Origin: Lewinella sp. W8
GTDB taxonomy: Bacteria > Bacteroidota > Bacteroidia > Chitinophagales > Saprospiraceae
Length of the DNA: 64,000 nt
NCBI RefSeq assembly: GCF_004375085.3
Contig: NZ_SNAQ03000008.1
Span: 129,531-193,530, forward strand
Direction: 5' to 3'
Positions 50,734 through 59,566 of this stretch are shown one piece after another. The position numbers were made by a program, and so were the translations under genes. Positions within the stretch are counted from its first letter, which is position 1; every line of letters starts with the position of its first letter. Under the pieces are notes generated by a model. The model was not told the DNA's origin. It worked only from the letters and a program-made list of their open reading frames with translations, and ran no database searches.

Positions 50734-51771
50734 ATGCCTAGAATAGTAACCTTCGGTGAAATCATGCTTCGTCTCAGTCCCCCGGGCTGGAAACGTTTTT
50801 CCCAGGCCAGCTCCTTTGACGTTATTTACGGAGGGGGCGAATCCAACGTTGCGGTAACCCTGGCCAACTACGGCATGGAAAGCCGCTTCGTTACCCGCCT
50901 GCCCAAAAATGATTTGGGTGATTGCGCCCTGAACTCCCTCCGGGCGCGCGGCGTAGACACGAGTCACGTCGTCCGTGGTGGGGATCGACTGGGGATTTAC
51001 TTCCTCGAAACCGGAGCAATGCAGCGAGGCTCAAAAGTGATCTACGACCGGGATCATTCGGGCATGGCGACCATCGTGCCCGGTGAAATTGACTGGGACA
51101 GTGTCTTCGAAGACGTTGATTGGTTCCACTGGACCGGAATTACGCCCGCACTCAGTCAATCCGCTGCGGATGCCTGTTTGGAAGCCTGTAAGGTGGCTTC
51201 CGCCAGGGGCGTAACCATCTCCACGGACCTCAACTACCGCAAAAAACTATGGAACTACGGGAAATCGCCCCAGGAGATCATGCCGGCCCTCGTTGAGCTC
51301 TGTGACGTTATTCTGGGGAACGAAGAAGACGCCGAGAAACACTTTGATATTCACCCCGAATCGGTGGACGTAACCAAAGGAGACACAATGGACCCGGAGG
51401 CATATCTCCCCGTCTGCAAGGCGCTGATGAAACGTTTCCCAAAGGCGAAGAAGGTAATTACGACCCTGCGTGGCTCCATTTCCGCCAGCCACAACACCTG
51501 GTCTGGTGTCATGTGGGACGGTGAGCGGATGTACACTGCACCAACTTACCAGTTGAGCCACATTGTGGACCGCGTCGGTGGAGGCGACAGCTTTATGGGC
51601 GGACTCATTTACAGCCTCCAAACCTGGCCGGACGACGACGCGAAAGCACTGCGTTTTGCGGTAGCGGCCTCGGCGCTGAAACATTCCATCTTTGGCGACG
51701 CCAACCTCGCTACGCCGGAAGAGGTCATGAACCTGATGGAGGGCGACGGCAGTGGACGCGTATCTCGATAA
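50734..51771 (+). CDS. kdgK: 2-dehydro-3-deoxygluconokinase (PfkB family)
   Basis: A 345-residue PfkB sugar kinase that phosphorylates KDG to KDPG. N-terminal family features are RIVTFGEIMLRLSPPGWKRF and DVIYGGGESNVAVTLANYG. The C-terminal PfkB signature with the catalytic Asp is HIVDRVGGGDSFMGGLIYSL. An insertion around residues 205-230 is typical of Bacteroidota forms. It is followed after 11 bases by the KDPG aldolase gene, which fixes the pathway: breakdown of uronates, alginate- or pectin-derived KDG, or gluconate. Confidence 0.9.
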   Translation: MPRIVTFGEIMLRLSPPGWKRFSQASSFDVIYGGGESNVAVTLANYGMESRFVTRLPKNDLGDCALNSLRARGVDTSHVVRGGDRLGIYFLETGAMQRGSKVIYDRDHSGMATIVPGEIDWDSVFEDVDWFHWTGITPALSQSAADACLEACKVASARGVTISTDLNYRKKLWNYGKSPQEIMPALVELCDVILGNEEDAEKHFDIHPESVDVTKGDTMDPEAYLPVCKALMKRFPKAKKVITTLRGSISASHNTWSGVMWDGERMYTAPTYQLSHIVDRVGGGDSFMGGLIYSLQTWPDDDAKALRFAVAASALKHSIFGDANLATPEEVMNLMEGDGSGRVSR

Positions 51772-51782
51772 ATTCAGTAATC

Positions 51783-52445
51783 ATGGACAGATTAACCGTA
51801 CACCAAACCGTCCTGGAACAGGGCGTTGTACCGCTCGCCTACATTGCGGATTCGGACGTAGCTAAACACATCGTCGACGCACTTTATGCCGGGGGATTGC
51901 GCAGTTTTGAATTCACCAACCGGGGCGTCGGTGCCCATAAAGTATTCGACGGACTGGCGGAGCATTGTCGGGCGAACTATCCGGATATGGCGCTTGGCGT
52001 CGGTTCGGTGGTCGACTCCGGCACCACGAGCCTGTACATTTCGCTCGGTGCAGATTTCATTGTCAGCCCCATGCTGGTGGAGGCCTTAGCCCCCCTTTGC
52101 AACCGCCGGAAAGTCGGCTGGATGCCGGGCTGTTTTACCCCCTCCGAAATCGGCCGGGCGGAAGAGCTCGGTGCAGAGATCGTCAAGCTATTCCCCGGCA
52201 ATGCCGTGGTTCCGGGATTCATCAAATCCGTATTGGCGCCTTCCCCCCGTACCCGCATCATGGTAACGGGTGGTGTGAAGCCGGAAGCAGAGAACCTGAG
52301 CCGTTGGTTCGGTGAAGGTGCCGCAGCGGTGGGAATGGGCTCCGCCTTGGTCCGCAAGGACCTGATCAGCGCGAAAGACTACTCCGGAATACAACGTCTC
52401 ACGGAGGAGGTCATCGAACTGGTCAATGCCGCCAGGGGAGCCTAG
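51783..52445 (+). CDS. eda: KDPG/KHG aldolase
   Basis: A 220-residue class I aldolase that splits KDPG to pyruvate and glyceraldehyde-3-phosphate. The Schiff-base lysine is in AEIVKLFPGNAVVPGFIKS, the catalytic Glu in SFEFTNRGVG, and phosphate-binding glycines in IMVTGGVKPEAENL and AAVGMGSALV. Second gene of the kdgK-eda operon (11-base gap). A broken SDR gene follows directly, in the same direction. Confidence 0.9.
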   Translation: MDRLTVHQTVLEQGVVPLAYIADSDVAKHIVDALYAGGLRSFEFTNRGVGAHKVFDGLAEHCRANYPDMALGVGSVVDSGTTSLYISLGADFIVSPMLVEALAPLCNRRKVGWMPGCFTPSEIGRAEELGAEIVKLFPGNAVVPGFIKSVLAPSPRTRIMVTGGVKPEAENLSRWFGEGAAAVGMGSALVRKDLISAKDYSGIQRLTEEVIELVNAARGA

Positions 52446-52499
52446 GGTTCCTTAAGGCAACATTCAATCACAACATAACAGACGGTTTCATATAATTCA

Positions 52500-52639
52500 A
52501 TGAATACAACGAATTATAAAGTTGTCATCGTCACCAGCGGTATCGGCTTCGAAGAAGGAAAACGCCTGGGATAAGATGGATTTTTGGTCGCCTCGGCCAG
52601 CCAGAAGACGTAACCGGAGGGGCATGTTTGGTTTTATGA
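52500..52639 (+). pseudogene. Remnant of a short-chain dehydrogenase (SDR) gene
   Basis: ATG at 52500 opens NYKVVIVTSGIGFEEGKRLG then TAA, a shrunken SDR N-terminus (normally KVVIVTGG..GIG). Twelve bases later another frame (52586-52636) reads GRLGQPEDVTGGACLVL then stop, the familiar SDR C-terminal GRLGQPEDV.G motif. The roughly 180 residues in between are gone. An SDR next to kdgK-eda would fit a KduD/gluconate 5-dehydrogenase-type enzyme, but too little is left to tell. The rest of 52640-52802 holds nothing recognisable. Confidence 0.65.
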
Positions 52640-52802
52640 GGGTGAAGGCTACACATTGGCTCTTGTACATGCAATAACCTTGGCGCTTGCTTTAGCAGGA
52701 GGTTCAGCATAACTGTTCAGTAGCACATCCACTGTAGCCAATGGGTCCACAACTCCAACGCTACAATTCGAACCACCTTAGCACCCAAAATTTCATCTAA
52801 TA

Positions 52803-53240
52803 TTATTGCTCAAAAATCCTCTTCTCGATTGCAGCAAGCCGCTCTATCCCCCTTTCACTTAGCATGAAGTCGCCGATATCAGGGGTTGTTCTGATCTGAT
52901 AACAGTGAAAGCAGATTGTTGAGTGTCCAACAACCTCATTTTGCTTTCCATAGAAGACATAGCCGATATGGGGATCAAAGCAAAGCGCGGCAGTGTTACT
53001 ATACGTTGTTTTATTCGCAAGAATAGCTAATAACTTTCTGACTTCTCCGGAATTGAGTACCTCTTCCTCTCCGGTAACTAGTCTTGAAAGTTGTCCATCT
53101 TCAATTACCTCTCCAGGCTCTCCACTCAATTTATAAGCAACTACGCGTTCAAATTTTTCCGCGGGGAAGTCATTCAAATGGCTTTCTTCGGCGCAACAAC
53201 AACACACTGTAAAAAATAGAATCCATACAATTTGCCTCAT
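52803..53240 (-). CDS. AT-rich small lipoprotein with CFHC motif
   Basis: A 145-residue protein with a lipoprotein-like signal (MRQIVWILFFTVCCCCAE). The body has LCFDPHIGYVFYGKQNEVVG followed by TICFHCYQIRTTPDIG, a pattern I have seen in uncharacterised Bacteroidota proteins (C..P...I.FY......ICF.C). The three cysteines could bind a metal or form disulfides. Start at 53240 gives the signal; an upstream in-frame ATG (53393) falls in the valS end region. More AT-rich than its neighbours. Confidence 0.65.
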   Translation of the reverse strand: MRQIVWILFFTVCCCCAEESHLNDFPAEKFERVVAYKLSGEPGEVIEDGQLSRLVTGEEEVLNSGEVRKLLAILANKTTYSNTAALCFDPHIGYVFYGKQNEVVGHSTICFHCYQIRTTPDIGDFMLSERGIERLAAIEKRIFEQ

Positions 53241-53329
53241 GATTGATAACTGCGTAGATAATTTCTTCTTTCGGAAGCCTTCACCCCGTACGTAGGGTAA
53301 TACCAATATACCCGATCTGCTCCTATCCG

Positions 53330-53371
53330 TCAAAAAGAAAATGGGCGAACTAACGCCGTTAGTCCGCCCAT
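53330..53371 (-). terminator. Intrinsic terminator of valS
   Basis: ATGGGCG, ACTAACG and their complements CGTTAGT, CGCCCAT form a 14-bp stem broken by one mismatch, about 35 bases after the valS stop on the minus strand, followed by TTTCTTTTTG. Confidence 0.85.
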
Positions 53372-53404
53372 TACTTTTTTCCTGGAGCCGCATGAGGCTC
53401 CCCC

Positions 53405-56104
53405 CTACCCCAACATCTTCTCCAAACTCGCAATCTTGGCCGTTGCGTCGGCCTGCTTCTTGCGTTCGAGGGCCACGACGGCGTCCGGGGCGTTGGCGAC
53501 GAAGCGTTCGTTGCTCAGCTTCTTCTCCACGCCCTTCAGGAAGCCGCGCAGGCGGTTGAGCTCGACCTCCATCTTGGCCCGCTCTTCGGCCAGGTCAATG
53601 GTTTCGTTCAGGACGAGGTAACCGGTATCGTTACCGATCAGGAAGGGCAGGGCGTTAGCGGGCGCTTCCTCCACGAGGCCAACTTCCGTCAATACACCGC
53701 TCTTTTTCAAAAATGACGTGGCACCTGCGCTTTGACGCCCTAATAACTCCTCGCTCTCCGCGCTGCGCTTGATGAACAACTTCAGTTCCTCCCGCTGGTT
53801 GATGCCGCGCTGGTTGCGGACGTCGCGAACATGGGAAACGGCCTGCTGGAGGGTGCCGAAACGCTTCAGTAGCGCCGCATCGAATGCGCCGGCCTCCGGC
53901 CAGCTGGACACGATACAGTCCTCCCCTTCCGCGCGTTCCCGCAGCTGGTGCCATACCTCTTCGGTGACGAAGGGCATGAAGGGATGCAGCAACGTCATGA
54001 GCCGCTCGAAGATGGCGATCGTCGCGTCGTAGGTCTGTTTGCTCAGGGTACCGTCCGCGGGCTTGATGGCCTCCAGGTACCAGGAGCAGAAATCGTCCCA
54101 GATGAGGCTGCGTAGCGTCATCAACGCGTCGCTGATGCGGTACTCCCCCATCAGGCGGTCCACCTCCCCGATGCTGTAGTTCAGCCTGGCTTCCATCCAG
54201 GCCGTGGCCAGACTTGCCGTGGGGTCCGGTTCCCGGTCCGCTACGGAGAAGCCCTGGATCAGGCGGTTGGCGTTGAAGATCTTATTACAGAATTTTTTTC
54301 CCTGATTACAGAGTTCACTCTCGTTGAGTACCTGCTTCGTTTTGGGGTCCAACGGGGCATCAAAAACGATGTCGTTACCCGCCGCGGCACTGCTCAGCAT
54401 ACCGAAGCGAACGCCGTCGGCCCCGTAGTTGGCCAGCAGCTCCAGAGCGTCCGGACTGTTCCCCAGACTCTTGGACATCTTCCGCCGCTTCTCGTCGCGG
54501 ACCATCCCCGTGAAGTACACGTTGCGGAAGGGCATTCGTCCCTTCGCGTCCACGAATTCCTTACCGAGCAGGTCTTCGCTGAACTCGTAGCCGGCCATGA
54601 TCATCCGGGCAACCCAGAAGAACATGATGTCCCAGCCCGTGACCAGGTCGTTGGTCGGGTAGTAATATTCCAGTTCCTCTTTCGATTGCCAGCCGTGGAA
54701 AACGGACATGGGCCACAGCCAGCTGGAGAACCAGGTGTCCAGTACGTCCTCGTCCTGGGTGAGGTCCGCCATGCTTAGGCCCGGGTGCTTTTCTTGGGCC
54801 TGCGCCAGGGCTTCCTCGGCGGTTTCGGCGACGTAAATCTCCTCTCCGTAGTACCAGGCCGGAATGCGTTGTCCCCACCAGAGTTGCCGACTGATGGGCC
54901 AGTCCCGGACGTTCTCCGGCTTCAACCAGCTGCGGTACATGTTGATCATGTTCTCGGGGTGGAACTTGACCTCCCCGGACTCTACGGCGCCCAGCGCCGT
55001 GGCCGCCAGGTCATCCATCTTCAGGAACCACTGCATCGTGAGCCGGGGCTCGATGACGGCGTCGGTTCGCTCCGAGCGGCCCACGCTGGTGCGGTAGCCC
55101 TTGGTTTCCAGCAGGTCGCCACTGGCCTTCAGTTTCTTGACGAACTCGACGCGGGCCGCATCGCGGTCCATCCCGACGAAGAACTTCGCGTTTTCGTTCA
55201 GGGTGCCGTCGGGATTGAGCAGGTCAATGACCTCCAGACCGTGCTTTTCGCCCAGCTCGTTGTCGTTCATGTCGTGGGCCGGCGTCACCTTGAGGGCACC
55301 GGTACCGAACTCCCGATCGACGTACTCGTCGAGGATGATCGGAATTTCCCGGTCCACCATCGGCACGACTACTTTCATCCCGTGGTACTTGGTGTAGCGT
55401 TCATCTTCGGGGTGAACGGCCAGGGCCGTATCCGCCGGAATGGTTTCCGGACGGCTGGTGGCGATGATGATGTACTCGTCTTCCGTTCCCGCTACCCGGT
55501 AGCGAACCGAGTAGAGGTTCTTGTTTTCGTCGGAGTGAATGACCTCCTCGTTGGAGAGTACCGTCTGGGCCACGGGGTCCCAGTTGGTCATCCGCAGGCC
55601 GCGGTAGAGTTTCCCCTTTTTGTAGAGGTCGACGAATACCTTGATGACCGATTCGTAGAGTTTCGGCTCCATCGTGAAGCGGGTGCGCTCCCAGTCGCAA
55701 CTGGCGCCGAGCTTCTGGAGCTGATCCAGAATCTTACCGCCGTACTCTTCCTTCCACGCGAAGGCGTGTTCGAGGAATTCTTCCCGGCCGATGTCCGATT
55801 TTTTGATGCCCTGCTCGCGCAGTTTCTTGACCACCTTGGCTTCCGTAGCGATGCTGGCGTGGTCCGTTCCCGGCACCCAGCAGGCGTTCTTCCCGTCCAG
55901 TCGCGCCTTGCGGATCAGGACGTCCTGAATCGTGTTGTTCAGCATGTGCCCCATGTGCAGGACCCCGGTCACGTTCGGTGGCGGAATCACGATGGTGTAG
56001 GGCTCCCGTTCGTCGGGTTCGCTGTGGAAATAGTTCTTCTCCAGCCAGTGCTGGTACCATTTCGCTTCAACTTCGTTGGCCTGATACGTCTTAGGGGTGG
56101 ACAT
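53405..56104 (-). CDS. valS: Valine-tRNA ligase
   Basis: An 899-residue class I synthetase. The HIGH-type motif is VTGVLHMGHMLNNTIQD; the KMSKS motif is KRRKMSKSLGNSPDALELL. The CP1 editing domain lies between (TSRPETIPADTALAVHPED), the anticodon-binding domain follows (RLMGEYRISDALMTLRSLIW), and the C-terminal coiled coil is Lys/Leu-rich (LNRLRGFLKGVEKKLSN). Start at 56104 (MSTPKTYQANEVEAKW) removes an atypical 13-residue extension. A strong terminator follows. Confidence 0.94.
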   Translation of the reverse strand: MSTPKTYQANEVEAKWYQHWLEKNYFHSEPDEREPYTIVIPPPNVTGVLHMGHMLNNTIQDVLIRKARLDGKNACWVPGTDHASIATEAKVVKKLREQGIKKSDIGREEFLEHAFAWKEEYGGKILDQLQKLGASCDWERTRFTMEPKLYESVIKVFVDLYKKGKLYRGLRMTNWDPVAQTVLSNEEVIHSDENKNLYSVRYRVAGTEDEYIIIATSRPETIPADTALAVHPEDERYTKYHGMKVVVPMVDREIPIILDEYVDREFGTGALKVTPAHDMNDNELGEKHGLEVIDLLNPDGTLNENAKFFVGMDRDAARVEFVKKLKASGDLLETKGYRTSVGRSERTDAVIEPRLTMQWFLKMDDLAATALGAVESGEVKFHPENMINMYRSWLKPENVRDWPISRQLWWGQRIPAWYYGEEIYVAETAEEALAQAQEKHPGLSMADLTQDEDVLDTWFSSWLWPMSVFHGWQSKEELEYYYPTNDLVTGWDIMFFWVARMIMAGYEFSEDLLGKEFVDAKGRMPFRNVYFTGMVRDEKRRKMSKSLGNSPDALELLANYGADGVRFGMLSSAAAGNDIVFDAPLDPKTKQVLNESELCNQGKKFCNKIFNANRLIQGFSVADREPDPTASLATAWMEARLNYSIGEVDRLMGEYRISDALMTLRSLIWDDFCSWYLEAIKPADGTLSKQTYDATIAIFERLMTLLHPFMPFVTEEVWHQLRERAEGEDCIVSSWPEAGAFDAALLKRFGTLQQAVSHVRDVRNQRGINQREELKLFIKRSAESEELLGRQSAGATSFLKKSGVLTEVGLVEEAPANALPFLIGNDTGYLVLNETIDLAEERAKMEVELNRLRGFLKGVEKKLSNERFVANAPDAVVALERKKQADATAKIASLEKMLG

Positions 56105-56435
56105 GGGCGTGAATTTTGGCGCTTCCCATCGGGGGAAAGACACCGGAATTTGCTTTGCTTACGGGCGGCGAAGATACGGCGACCCGGGTGGTTTTCGTAA
56201 CGGTTTTGGCGGGGGAAAAAGTTCCTCCGTTTTCGAGGTTCAACGGTCTGGTTAATTTCGAGAATTGGGGCGACGGAGCGCAGGTGCAGTGGAACGACGT
56301 GGAGCGGAATCCTCGCGCTCTGCCGGGATGCATGGGTTTAGGTTTCAGGATTAAGGCTCTAGGACCAAGGAAAGCTCAGGTCTTCAGCTGAAACGCGAAG
56401 CATGGGAGAGGGAGTGGTCCGCCGAGTGGTCCGCC

Positions 56436-56674
56436 GACCGGCGGAAGAGAAGCCACCTAGTCCGGTAACCTCTCCTGCTCCGGGATTGGCTCGACGTGGA
56501 ACGCTACGGATTTGAGGTGCGCTTCCCAGGGACCACGAAGCGTGCAACAAGCGCAGCGCGTTGCTCCTTTGTGCGTCCCCACCGGCTTTAATTTCAGCAT
56601 CACCAAACGACCAGCTTGCAGAGCAAGCCTTTTCCGGAGGCTTTTCCACCTCAGCATTCCGCCTCACCCTTCAC
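56436..56674 (+). repeat. 239-base tandem unit 1
   Basis: Starts GACCGGCGGAAGAGAAGCC and contains GGCTCGACGTGGAACGC, GCAACAAGCGCAGCGCG and GACCAGCTTGCAGAGCAAGC. The next unit follows immediately. Confidence 0.8.
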
Positions 56675-56885
56675 GACCGGCGTAAGAGAAGCCACCTCGT
56701 CCGGTAACCTCTCCTGCTCCGGGATTGGCTCAACGTGGAACGCTACCGATTTGAGGTGCGCTTCCCCGGGACCACGAAGCGTGCAACAAGCGCAGCGCGT
56801 TGCTCCTTTGTGCGTCCCTACCGACTGTAATTTCCCCATCATCAAACGACCGGCTTGCAGAGCAAGCCTTCTCCTGATACTTCTC
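56675..56885 (+). repeat. 239-base tandem unit 2 (3' end worn)
   Basis: Highly similar to unit 1 for the first 200 bases, then diverges into CCTTAGCC filler. The minus-strand frame KGATRCACCTLRGP is conserved; most differences within it are silent. Confidence 0.8.
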
Positions 56886-57032
56886 CGCCTTAGCCTTAGC
56901 CTTCTCCTTAGCCTCCCCCCCGCTCCTGAAATTTGGTCCCAAATTTCCCAATTACCCGATTCCTTACTTCTCCTTTACTAAATTTACACCCTCTATTCTT
57001 TTTAGTGCATTGTCTTTAGTCTTTCCCTACTC

Positions 57033-58376
57033 ATGAAGCAAACGACCTTTCTCCTACTCTGTGCCAGTCTCCTGTTTTTCTCCCATTGCCAGATGGAAGA
57101 TGATTTTGAGGTTGGTTTAGACCAACAATTACTGGAAGTCATCCAGCGGGCTAACCCGGAAGGGCGCAAGGCCTTTATCCTGCCCGAAGAAACCGACTTT
57201 GACGCCATCCCCCAGGATCCGCTGAACCCCATCACCGCCGAGAAGGTGCGGCTGGGCCGTTTCCTCTTTCACGAAACGGGTATTGGCGTAGAGGCCGTCA
57301 TGGAGGGCAACCTGCGCACCTACAGCTGCGCCTCCTGTCACTTTGCCGGTGCGGGCTTCCAGGCCGGTCGCTTCCAGGGAATTGGGGAAGGGGGCGCGGG
57401 CTTCGGCGTTAACGGAGAGCGAAGAGACCGGGATGAACGCACCGCGGCCGAGGACCTGGACGTGCAGCCGATCCGTAGTCCGGCTGCGCTTAATACCGCC
57501 TACCAGGAAGTCATGCTCTGGAACGGACAATTCGGAGCTACCGGAATCAACGAGGGCACCGAAGAACAATGGACGCCCAATACGCCGAAGGAAAATAACT
57601 TTCTCGGCTTTCAGGGTATTGAGACCCAGGCTATCGCCGGCCTGGGGGTCCACCGGCTGAACATGACGCCAGAGTTGGCGGAAGAATTAGGCTACACGAC
57701 CCTCTTCGATGCGGCCTTCCCGAACGTCAGCGGCCCGAGCCGCTACAGCCTGCTCAACGCCGCCCTGGCCATCGCCGCCTACGAACGCACCCTCCTGGCC
57801 AACGAGGCCCCCTTCCAGAATTGGCTGCGCGGGAACCCCAACGGGCTTACGGACGCGGAAAAGCGCGGCGCCATTGTCTTTTTCGATAAAGGAAATTGTG
57901 TAAGCTGTCATTCCTCCCCCGCCCTCAACAGTATGGAATTCCACGCCCTGGGCATGAATGACCTGTTCGACTGTCCCGAAGAAACCTTCGGCACTAGTTC
58001 GGACAATCCAGCAAACCTGGGACGCGGCGGATTCACCCTCCGCGAGGAAGACAACTATAAGTTTAAGGTCCCCCAACTCTATAACCTCAGTCAGTCCCGC
58101 TTCTACGGACACGGCGCCAGCCTGCGCAGTATTCGGGACGTGGTGGTCTATAAAAATATGGGAGTGCCTGAAAAGAGTGGCGTCCCCTCCACTCAACTGG
58201 CCGCCGGCTTCCAACCCCTCGGCCTGACCGAGCAAGAAATTGACGACCTGACCGCCTTCCTCACCACCGGCCTCCGGGACGGAAACCTACGCCGGTACGA
58301 ACCCTCTACCCTGCCCTCCGGGCAGTGCTTCCCCAACGCCGACTTCCTCTCGCAACGGGATTTGGACTGCCTGTAA
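57033..58376 (+). CDS. Diheme cytochrome c peroxidase/MauG-like lipoprotein
   Basis: A 447-residue exported protein (MKQTTFLLLCASLLFFSHC, possible lipobox). It has two c-type heme sites, CASCH at residues 99-103 and CVSCH at 289-293, with a conserved NTAYQEVMLWNGQFG between them and a GRGGFTLREEDNYKFKVPQL segment after the second. This is the bacterial CcpA/MauG layout: reduction of peroxide, or oxidation of a protein or small substrate, in the periplasm. Which of these applies cannot be read from sequence. No electron-donor gene is adjacent. Confidence 0.85.
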   Translation: MKQTTFLLLCASLLFFSHCQMEDDFEVGLDQQLLEVIQRANPEGRKAFILPEETDFDAIPQDPLNPITAEKVRLGRFLFHETGIGVEAVMEGNLRTYSCASCHFAGAGFQAGRFQGIGEGGAGFGVNGERRDRDERTAAEDLDVQPIRSPAALNTAYQEVMLWNGQFGATGINEGTEEQWTPNTPKENNFLGFQGIETQAIAGLGVHRLNMTPELAEELGYTTLFDAAFPNVSGPSRYSLLNAALAIAAYERTLLANEAPFQNWLRGNPNGLTDAEKRGAIVFFDKGNCVSCHSSPALNSMEFHALGMNDLFDCPEETFGTSSDNPANLGRGGFTLREEDNYKFKVPQLYNLSQSRFYGHGASLRSIRDVVVYKNMGVPEKSGVPSTQLAAGFQPLGLTEQEIDDLTAFLTTGLRDGNLRRYEPSTLPSGQCFPNADFLSQRDLDCL

Positions 58377-58698
58377 GAGATTCCTTCTGGTGCACCGTTA
58401 AGGAAGGTAGCTTTGCCGGACCTCCGTCTCCTTCTACCAGGTCGGCGGACAAACCTGATCGTGCCTCGCGTTTCGGCCGACAACCTTTCCCCCTTCGGCC
58501 TGGAAGGCCGTTCCTCTCTGCGGAGCAAGGTCTGCTGGGCGTTCGCAGAACGCACCAGGGCTTTGCGACACCAAGACCCCGGTCGCTTTTCGGGGAAAAG
58601 CTCCACCACATCAGGATCTAGGTGAACTGACAAGCTAACATAAAGCCATCCCTCTCCTTCAACTTCCCACCCGTATTTTCGCCCCAGAAACTTGAACC
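58377..58698 (+). other. Gap before the DUF6503-like gene
   Basis: No gene or repeat seen. TATTTTCG at 58674-58681, 17 bases before the next ATG, is a plausible -7 box. Confidence 0.5.
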
Positions 58699-59523
58699 AT
58701 GGTTGAGAAGATAATGCCCCTCCTGCTACTCGCACTAATCGCCTCCGTGCTCGCCGCCTGTAACGACCAGGCGACCGAAGCACCTTCTTTGGAAGTTCCT
58801 GCCTCTGAAAGCACAGCTGATCCGTACGCGGAGTTGCCCCAGGCGGAGCGCATCATCGCCCTGGCCGTAGAAGCCTCGAAGCTGACCGAACTCGACTCGG
58901 CCGCCTACACCTTCCGCTTCCGCGACAAAGAATACGGCTACGAAAATCTCGGGGGGCAATTCAAATACGAGCGGTGGTGGACCGATTCCGTCAGCGGCGA
59001 CCAGATCCGTGACGTCCTGACCAACATCGGACTGCAACGCTTCACCAACGGGACGATCACCACTTTGTCCGCCAAGGACAGCGCCGCCTACGCTAATTCC
59101 GTCAATTCGGTCATCTACTTCGCCTTCATGCCCTATCCGCTGCAGGATCCCGCAGTGCGGGCCGAATATCTCGGACAGGAAACCATCCGCGGAGAAATAC
59201 TCGACAAGCTTGGCATCACCTTCGCCGCCGAGGGCGGCGGGCAGGATTACGAAGACGAGTTCCGGTACTGGTTTGACCCCTCCTCCCACCAACTAAAATA
59301 CCTGGCTTACACCGAAGCCGGAAATAAGGCGCCCCGTTTCCGGCAGGCCTTCAACGAACGGGAGGAGGCCGGCATCATGGTACGGGATTACCACAACTTC
59401 CACATCCCCAAAAACCCGCCCACGCCGGTGGACGAACTCGCTCCGCGCTTCAATGAGGGCAATTTGAAACTTCTTTCGGAGATTATTGCCGAAGAATACC
59501 GGGACCTGTCGGGCCAGAAATAG
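58699..59523 (+). CDS. DUF6503-like lipoprotein
   Basis: A 274-residue protein with a lipobox (MPLLLLALIASVLAAC; the start could also be the internal ATG at 58714). The body reads TFRFRDKEYGYENLGGQFKY, YFAFMPYPLQDPAVRAEYLG, YEDEFRYWFDPSSHQLKYLA and IMVRDYHNFHIPK, matching the layout of DUF6503, a Bacteroidota envelope family of unknown role that recalls lipoprotein-carrier (LolA/LppX-like) half-barrels. Followed after 43 bases by an esterase-like gene on the same strand. Confidence 0.72.
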   Translation: MVEKIMPLLLLALIASVLAACNDQATEAPSLEVPASESTADPYAELPQAERIIALAVEASKLTELDSAAYTFRFRDKEYGYENLGGQFKYERWWTDSVSGDQIRDVLTNIGLQRFTNGTITTLSAKDSAAYANSVNSVIYFAFMPYPLQDPAVRAEYLGQETIRGEILDKLGITFAAEGGGQDYEDEFRYWFDPSSHQLKYLAYTEAGNKAPRFRQAFNEREEAGIMVRDYHNFHIPKNPPTPVDELAPRFNEGNLKLLSEIIAEEYRDLSGQK

Positions 59524-59566
59524 CCACATTACCTAACAATGCATTACCGATTGCTATCTTAAATGC

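Larger units (their letters stand above)
56105..57032 (+). other. 0.9-kb gene-free region with tandem repeats
   Basis: Besides the 239-base tandem units it holds a CGCAGGTGC motif (56268-56294), a duplicated GAGTGGTCCGCC at about 56413-56436, and CCTTAGCC filler near 56885. Two short minus-strand frames in the units share sequence but show no start-site support. Confidence 0.7.

Noticed and set aside
54785-56200. Long plus-strand open frame (over 470 codons) opposite valS
   Set aside because: valS on the minus strand has complete synthetase motifs; the opposite frame is only an open shadow of GC-rich codons with no domain.
58377-58625. Open frames both strands after the cytochrome peroxidase
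   Set aside because: Overlapping frames on both strands with no motif, and the peroxidase stop is well supported.
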